Source: UBA1723 sp045641625 (lineage in GTDB: Bacteria; Bacteroidota; Bacteroidia; Bacteroidales; Paludibacteraceae). From it: a stretch of 10,867 nucleotides of DNA. The number at the start of each line of letters is the position of its first letter. The first letter of the stretch is position 1. Positions 8,501 to 10,867 of the stretch are shown piece after piece. The translations under genes and the position numbers were made by a program. Where the stretch lies: NCBI GenBank assembly GCA_045641625.1, contig JAZUHH010000103.1, positions 1-10,867 on the forward strand, in the 5' to 3' direction. Under the pieces are notes generated by a model. That model saw only the letters and a list, made by a program, of their open reading frames with translations, was not told where the DNA came from and did no database searches.

Positions 8501-9515
8501 CATCTCTACCCTGCCGGAACCTGTCATCAGAATAACAGGAGACAAGATTGTATGTCCTGGAGGAAAGTTCACCCTTAAAGCTAAGGGCGGTGTTTCATAC
8601 AAATGGAGTACAGGTGACGAAGGTGACGAGACAACACAAACTACACAAATCGAAACTACATACTTCGTTACTGCCAAGGACTCTAACGGTTGTTCAGGCA
8701 CACAACCATACACTATGAAGGTATATGAAAAGCCAGTAATAACTATTGAAGAAAAGAGTGAAACAGGATGCGTTGGAGAAGGAGAGAAAGTGACGTTGGA
8801 GGCTAATGGTGCACTATTCTACAAATGGTCAGCAGATCCAATGCCTAGCGACATGGAGGAAGGCCATAGCGCAGACAAAATACAGACAACAATCTTCGAG
8901 CCTACGTTCTTCTATGTAACAGGAATTGACGATAGAGGTTGCGAAGGCAAAACAGAGAAGAAAGTTGTAATGAACTCCCTAAAGGAATTCAAATTTGAAG
9001 TTTCTCCTAAATGGATAGACGAAAGCAATCCAACAGTGAAGCTGAAAGGTGTAAGTCCTGTTGAAGCTGAATGGAAATGGAGACCTTCCGAGATGTCTGA
9101 CGAGCACATTGGACGAGTATTGACATACACATACAACACCAAAGAAGTTGCTGACAGTGTACTAGTCAATGTGGAAGTTAGGGATGCCAACAACTGCTAC
9201 TATACAGGACAGTATTCACTTTATATCTGGAAGGATATATGGTGTCCGGATGCCTTTACTCCAAACAAAGACGAGACCAACGAGAAATTCCGTTTCTTCG
9301 GAGGCAAGTACATAGACCAATTCCATTTCATAATCTATAACAGACTTGGCGAAATCATGTTCGAGGGCAACTCTTTTGAAGACGCATGGGACGGAACATG
9401 GAACGGTGTAGAGCAACCTTGGGGAATATACGGATGGTCTTGCACATACAACTGCTCGCTCAGAGGAATGGAAAAGAGCGGAGAAAAACGAGGTTTTGTA
9501 ACCCTAATCAGATAG
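5556..9515 (+). CDS. Secreted multidomain PKD/Ig-like protein with T9SS type B sorting domain
   Basis: This is a 1319-residue exported protein. A signal peptide covers residues 1-26: KK, a hydrophobic core LLLVIAVLFLF, then AQA before the likely cut. Residues about 35-290 form a beta-rich, lectin-like region seen at the front of many T9SS cargo proteins. It includes GFSGWEMW, a Y-S-F-V-V strand and GGHEAYGY at 268-275. A PKD domain spans about 365-448, with WSFGD at 401-405 and cysteines 378 and 436. Nine Ig-like units of about 72-83 residues follow, each with a Cys pair: 461/516, 543/593, 618/672, 698/746, 771/823, 848/900, 925/975, 1000/1046, 1072/1129. A tenth unit keeps only Cys1214. The type B sorting domain is 1231-1319 (PDAFTPN, WDGTWNG, ending VTLIR). 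A role as a cell-surface adhesin or stalk is inferred from the architecture; no catalytic domain is visible. The gene leads an operon with the PorP/SprF gene 16 bases downstream. Confidence 0.9.
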   Translation: MNKKLHYLLLVIAVLFLFGNNESAQAAGAPNIDMKEGFSGWEMWHGTFDRDEDSIWVYNWETKTEVSDVRITQINSDNRTPEPIIACNMQLNPFKDGLMPVRIGRPNLTRNMEGCEGFLSGNRRAKWAGADMAQYSFVVTEDTKALLLDFAAVLHLPIGKNAGEHLGDHMPYFSIEVEMEDTDGKKIPLPCGKVESNASTSGLLERNPSTCKESKAVSSSGTNVPDEYVYLPWTQTIYDLQDRIGYKVTITAKTHDCHVISNGNEVAGGHEAYGYLLARAVDLKLDVNNCKSDNSNPRIKAPEGFASYEWTINGEPNAMFKVLNEKGNEVEIARELMRDGVSYECTMRANLETCAPIVLKTNLDPVNVIPDMSYNRGCNGEVEFTNKSTAEGDDPLFSYNWSFGDSTTSVKENPTHVFSEPGLYKVRLTGTTKNGCSGFKDFNVRIPDFPTAILEKGDTLCKGDKLRLNAYIINDNYSIVWYDNQKNVIGNNTPILETDLERSEWIYAKVTDQFGCSVEDSTYVIIVPKPVLSMTVSPKDTICRGDSVVLRVNSGLQKCNFGWSTGTSGDTCKSIPYTTQNYTVTATSVQFGCITSLSKEIVVLDAEPVGIDGPRYICKGNDAILKGKNANHYFWIIKDNDGNEISVEADSMNFRPEKETDYFVVGRDNNGCESKAKHTVGIKESPIATIIDSTDKVCPNEYASVTLMTKAGYTFDWKDGETTTYTKRKKIQDNEEWKVVVTLDGCKDSLSIPVYVYPLPTADIKALPEICAKDTATVSIISESDDVEWLYPNDYIEVNKKTMRYVPNGDISYQVVVKSKEGCVGTRTFEQKVLQPFEVKILAKSAVCSGHKVPLSTESPNIESVKWYANGKHFAFQKETDYTVYEPMKFIVESTDINGCHNKDSVMVDTLPRPELKISGDFEVCKGEVAQLVASGAEEYSWSENGVNKSENSHVSTLMDKDRTTLILEGWLQGCKSEKKAYISTLPEPVIRITGDKIVCPGGKFTLKAKGGVSYKWSTGDEGDETTQTTQIETTYFVTAKDSNGCSGTQPYTMKVYEKPVITIEEKSETGCVGEGEKVTLEANGALFYKWSADPMPSDMEEGHSADKIQTTIFEPTFFYVTGIDDRGCEGKTEKKVVMNSLKEFKFEVSPKWIDESNPTVKLKGVSPVEAEWKWRPSEMSDEHIGRVLTYTYNTKEVADSVLVNVEVRDANNCYYTGQYSLYIWKDIWCPDAFTPNKDETNEKFRFFGGKYIDQFHFIIYNRLGEIMFEGNSFEDAWDGTWNGVEQPWGIYGWSCTYNCSLRGMEKSGEKRGFVTLIR

Positions 9516-9517
9516 AA

Positions 9518-9523
9518 AGGAGG
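9518..9523 (+). promoter_or_regulatory. Strong Shine-Dalgarno site of the PorP/SprF gene
   Basis: AGGAGG lies 8 bases before the ATG at 9532 and 2 bases after the stop codon of the cargo gene. Bacteroidota genes usually lack such sites, and the two complete genes upstream in this window show none. This one fixes the start codon and suggests deliberate coupling of translation within the operon. Confidence 0.8.
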
Positions 9524-9531
9524 ATATAGAA

Positions 9532-10518
9532 ATGAGAATCAAATCAATCAAAAATATCCTTGCTGCACTACTGACGTTCATTTCGTTTACAGCAATAGCC
9601 CAGGACTACACATTCTCCAATCACAACGTAGTGCCTTTTAGTCTCAACCCCGCATTGGCAGGAAACGCTAACAATGTGCGTTTCGGTCTCAACTATCGTC
9701 AGCAGTGGCCATCGTTGGGCAACAAGTACCACACTGTTCGTGCATCCTATGACCAGAACTTCTTCAAGCGCAAATGTTGTCTTGGTGTCAGCTATGCTAT
9801 GGACAATCAGGCTGCAGGAATATATGTCACACATGATTTCGCGGGAACCTATGCCCACTGTTTTCAGCTTAAGGAAGGCTATTATTTGAGACTTGGTGTC
9901 CAGTGCTCCTACCTACTAAACAAGTTTGACTATGAAGGTCTTAGCTTCGAGGATCAGTACGACTATGGTACAAACAACATCAAGGGAAGTTCGACAGAAA
10001 ACTTCGACAATGTAGGAAAGACAAAATGCGCAGACTTCAACGCCGGAGTGGATTTCAACATCGAAAACAAGCTGAATGTCGGCGTGGCAATGTTCCATAC
10101 ATCCGAACCAGACAATGGCTTCATAGACAAAGAGGAGAATGTTCTTCACAGAAAGTTCGTGTTTCATGCCAACTACGTCAAGGACCTTGTAACAGGAAAA
10201 GGTCTTCACTCCGGACTTGGAGAAACATACCTCTTCATTAACGGAACATTCCAAAAGCAGGACATTTGGAAACAGGCAGAGCTTGGTGCCGGACTGTTCT
10301 TCGCTCCATTCATCGCCGGAATTACAGGGAAAAGTGATTTGAGCGAAATAACAACAATGAGTTTGATGATAGGTACTTCGATAAAGACATTCCAGCTTTA
10401 TTACATCTATGATTTGTTCATTTCTGACAAGAGAAACGGATCATGGAGCCACGAAATCTCTATGATGTACGTATTCAGGACTAAGGAGAGATACCCTTGT
10501 CCGGTTGTATATTGGTAA
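9532..10518 (+). CDS. PorP/SprF family type IX secretion system membrane protein
   Basis: This is a 328-residue protein with a signal peptide at residues 1-23. The mature end begins at Gln24 (AIA then QDYTFSNH), the usual Bacteroidota pattern. The mature N-terminus carries the family signature: a QDYTFSNHNVVPFSLNPALAG segment followed by NYRQQW. The rest alternates short amphipathic beta strands with turns, consistent with an outer-membrane beta-barrel, and ends in an aromatic residue (Trp328). In Flavobacterium johnsoniae, SprF is needed for secretion of the type B cargo SprB, and genes of this family commonly sit beside their cargo. The 16-base spacing after the large cargo gene makes that protein the likely client. 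The length is typical for the family. Confidence 0.9.
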   Translation: MRIKSIKNILAALLTFISFTAIAQDYTFSNHNVVPFSLNPALAGNANNVRFGLNYRQQWPSLGNKYHTVRASYDQNFFKRKCCLGVSYAMDNQAAGIYVTHDFAGTYAHCFQLKEGYYLRLGVQCSYLLNKFDYEGLSFEDQYDYGTNNIKGSSTENFDNVGKTKCADFNAGVDFNIENKLNVGVAMFHTSEPDNGFIDKEENVLHRKFVFHANYVKDLVTGKGLHSGLGETYLFINGTFQKQDIWKQAELGAGLFFAPFIAGITGKSDLSEITTMSLMIGTSIKTFQLYYIYDLFISDKRNGSWSHEISMMYVFRTKERYPCPVVYW

Positions 10519-10553
10519 GCTCTGCTTTTTGCATGATATAGCTATAGGAAAGG

Positions 10554-10582
10554 CAGGAACATTGTGGTGTTCCTGTTTTTTT
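10554..10582 (+). terminator. Intrinsic terminator of the cargo/PorP operon
   Basis: CAGGAACA (10554-10561) pairs perfectly with TGTTCCTG (10568-10575) around a 6-base loop, and seven T follow (10576-10582). A flanking G-T wobble can lengthen the stem. It starts 36 bases after the PorP/SprF stop codon. Confidence 0.9.
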
Positions 10583-10773
10583 ATATAAACTTGTTACAAG
10601 CAAAAAAATAAAAATCATAAGGGACATCAAAGCAAACAAGATACAATTATATAAACGTAATTTTTACTGACATTAGTTTTATAAACGAAAATAATATTTA
10701 TTTTTCACTGAAAAACAGTTTCATATCAAAAACACAAATGACTGTTCCTCTTACAGTTAATTAATAGTGAAAT
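10583..10773. other. AT-rich intergenic region with repeated TATAAAC elements
   Basis: No gene is seen here. TTATATAAAC occurs at 10581-10590 and 10647-10656. TATAAACG occurs at 10650-10657 and again at 10680-10687, exactly 30 bases apart. No full TAnnTTTG promoter box was found. The repeats could be regulatory or simply reflect base composition. Confidence 0.4.
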
Positions 10774-10818
10774 ATGAAAATAAAAAAATACCTCCTTAAA
10801 GTCAAAAGAAAAAATTGA
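10774..10818 (+). CDS. Possible 14-residue leader peptide ORF
   Basis: ATG at 10774 opens a 14-codon frame (MKIKKYLLKVKRKN) that stops at TGA 10816-10818. The stop is 5 bases before the GGAGG of the next gene. The peptide is very basic, and the frame has no clear ribosome-binding site. It covers the CCTCC at 10791-10795, which is complementary to that GGAGG, so ribosomes on the leader would open the pairing. Chance occurrence in A-rich DNA is quite possible. Confidence 0.2.
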   Translation: MKIKKYLLKVKRKN

Positions 10819-10828
10819 AAAACGGAGG
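10791..10828 (+). promoter_or_regulatory. Possible hairpin hiding the ribosome-binding site of the last gene
   Basis: CCTCC (10791-10795) is exactly complementary to GGAGG (10824-10828). Pairing extends by TT/AA if the C at 10823 is bulged. Both arms are short G+C islands in very AT-rich sequence. Formation would block the ribosome-binding site of the gene starting at 10835. The loop is about 25 bases, so stability is modest. Confidence 0.3.
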
Positions 10829-10834
10829 CAGAAT

Positions 10835-10867
10835 ATGAAACTATCTTTAATGGAAAAAGAAAAAAGT
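10835..10867 (+). CDS. Start of an unidentified gene (3' truncated by the window)
   Basis: GGAGG at 10824-10828 lies 6 bases before an ATG at 10835. The frame stays open to the edge, reading MKLSLMEKEKS. Eleven residues are too few to assign a family. The short start with Lys and Glu and no hydrophobic run argues against a signal peptide. A competing frame reads through the same bases (TEAEYETIFNGKRKK), but it is preceded by the TGA at 10816 and has no start codon in the window. Confidence 0.4.
   Translation, partial: MKLSLMEKEKS

Noticed and set aside
10537..10546. Palindrome TATAGCTATA between the PorP/SprF gene and its terminator
   Set aside because: A 10-bp AT-rich palindrome without spacer, T run or promoter context; probably composition.

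Overview
The window looks like chromosome from an anaerobic member of the Bacteroidota, probably Bacteroidales. Three things point there: two secreted proteins with type IX secretion system (T9SS) type B C-terminal sorting domains, a PorP/SprF-family partner protein, and Bacteroidota-type TAnnTTTG promoter boxes. A large oxygen-sensitive type of ATP-dependent Fe-S protein (acyl-CoA dehydratase activase/reductase family) supports an anaerobe. All recognised genes read on the + strand, and the intergenic DNA is long and AT-rich.

Layout. Bases 2-157 are the last 51 codons of a T9SS type B cargo protein, closed by an intrinsic terminator. A 546-base gap follows. It ends in a promoter (-7 box at 653-660) preceded by a 14-bp dyad that could be a Crp/Fnr-type operator. 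The gene at 704-4957 encodes a 1417-residue protein. It joins two ASKHA ATPase (BadF/BcrA/HgdC) domains, a cysteine cluster, a DUF2229 region and an HgdB-like C-terminal half. A strong 13-bp hairpin closes it. A second gap of about 600 bases has two candidate promoters at its right end and faint traces that may be gene relics.

Bases 5556-10518 form a two-gene operon. The first gene encodes a 1319-residue secreted protein with a lectin-like N-terminal region, one PKD domain, about ten Ig-like units and a type B sorting domain. The second encodes a 328-residue PorP/SprF-like outer-membrane-associated protein. It has a textbook AGGAGG ribosome-binding site, unusual for this phylum. An intrinsic terminator ends the operon. 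The right edge holds the first 11 codons of another gene, preceded by a possible 14-codon leader ORF and a CCTCC/GGAGG pairing that could hide its ribosome-binding site.

How the genes work together. The cargo/PorP pair fits the known dependence of type B cargo on a dedicated PorP/SprF partner for export and surface attachment. The activase-dehydratase protein is a separate cytoplasmic redox unit under its own promoter, and its substrate cannot be read from the sequence. I see no tRNA, rRNA, CRISPR array or intact insertion sequence. The best leads are the dyad operator at about -40 of the activase gene, the single-chain pseudo-dimer design of that protein, and the leader structure at the right edge.
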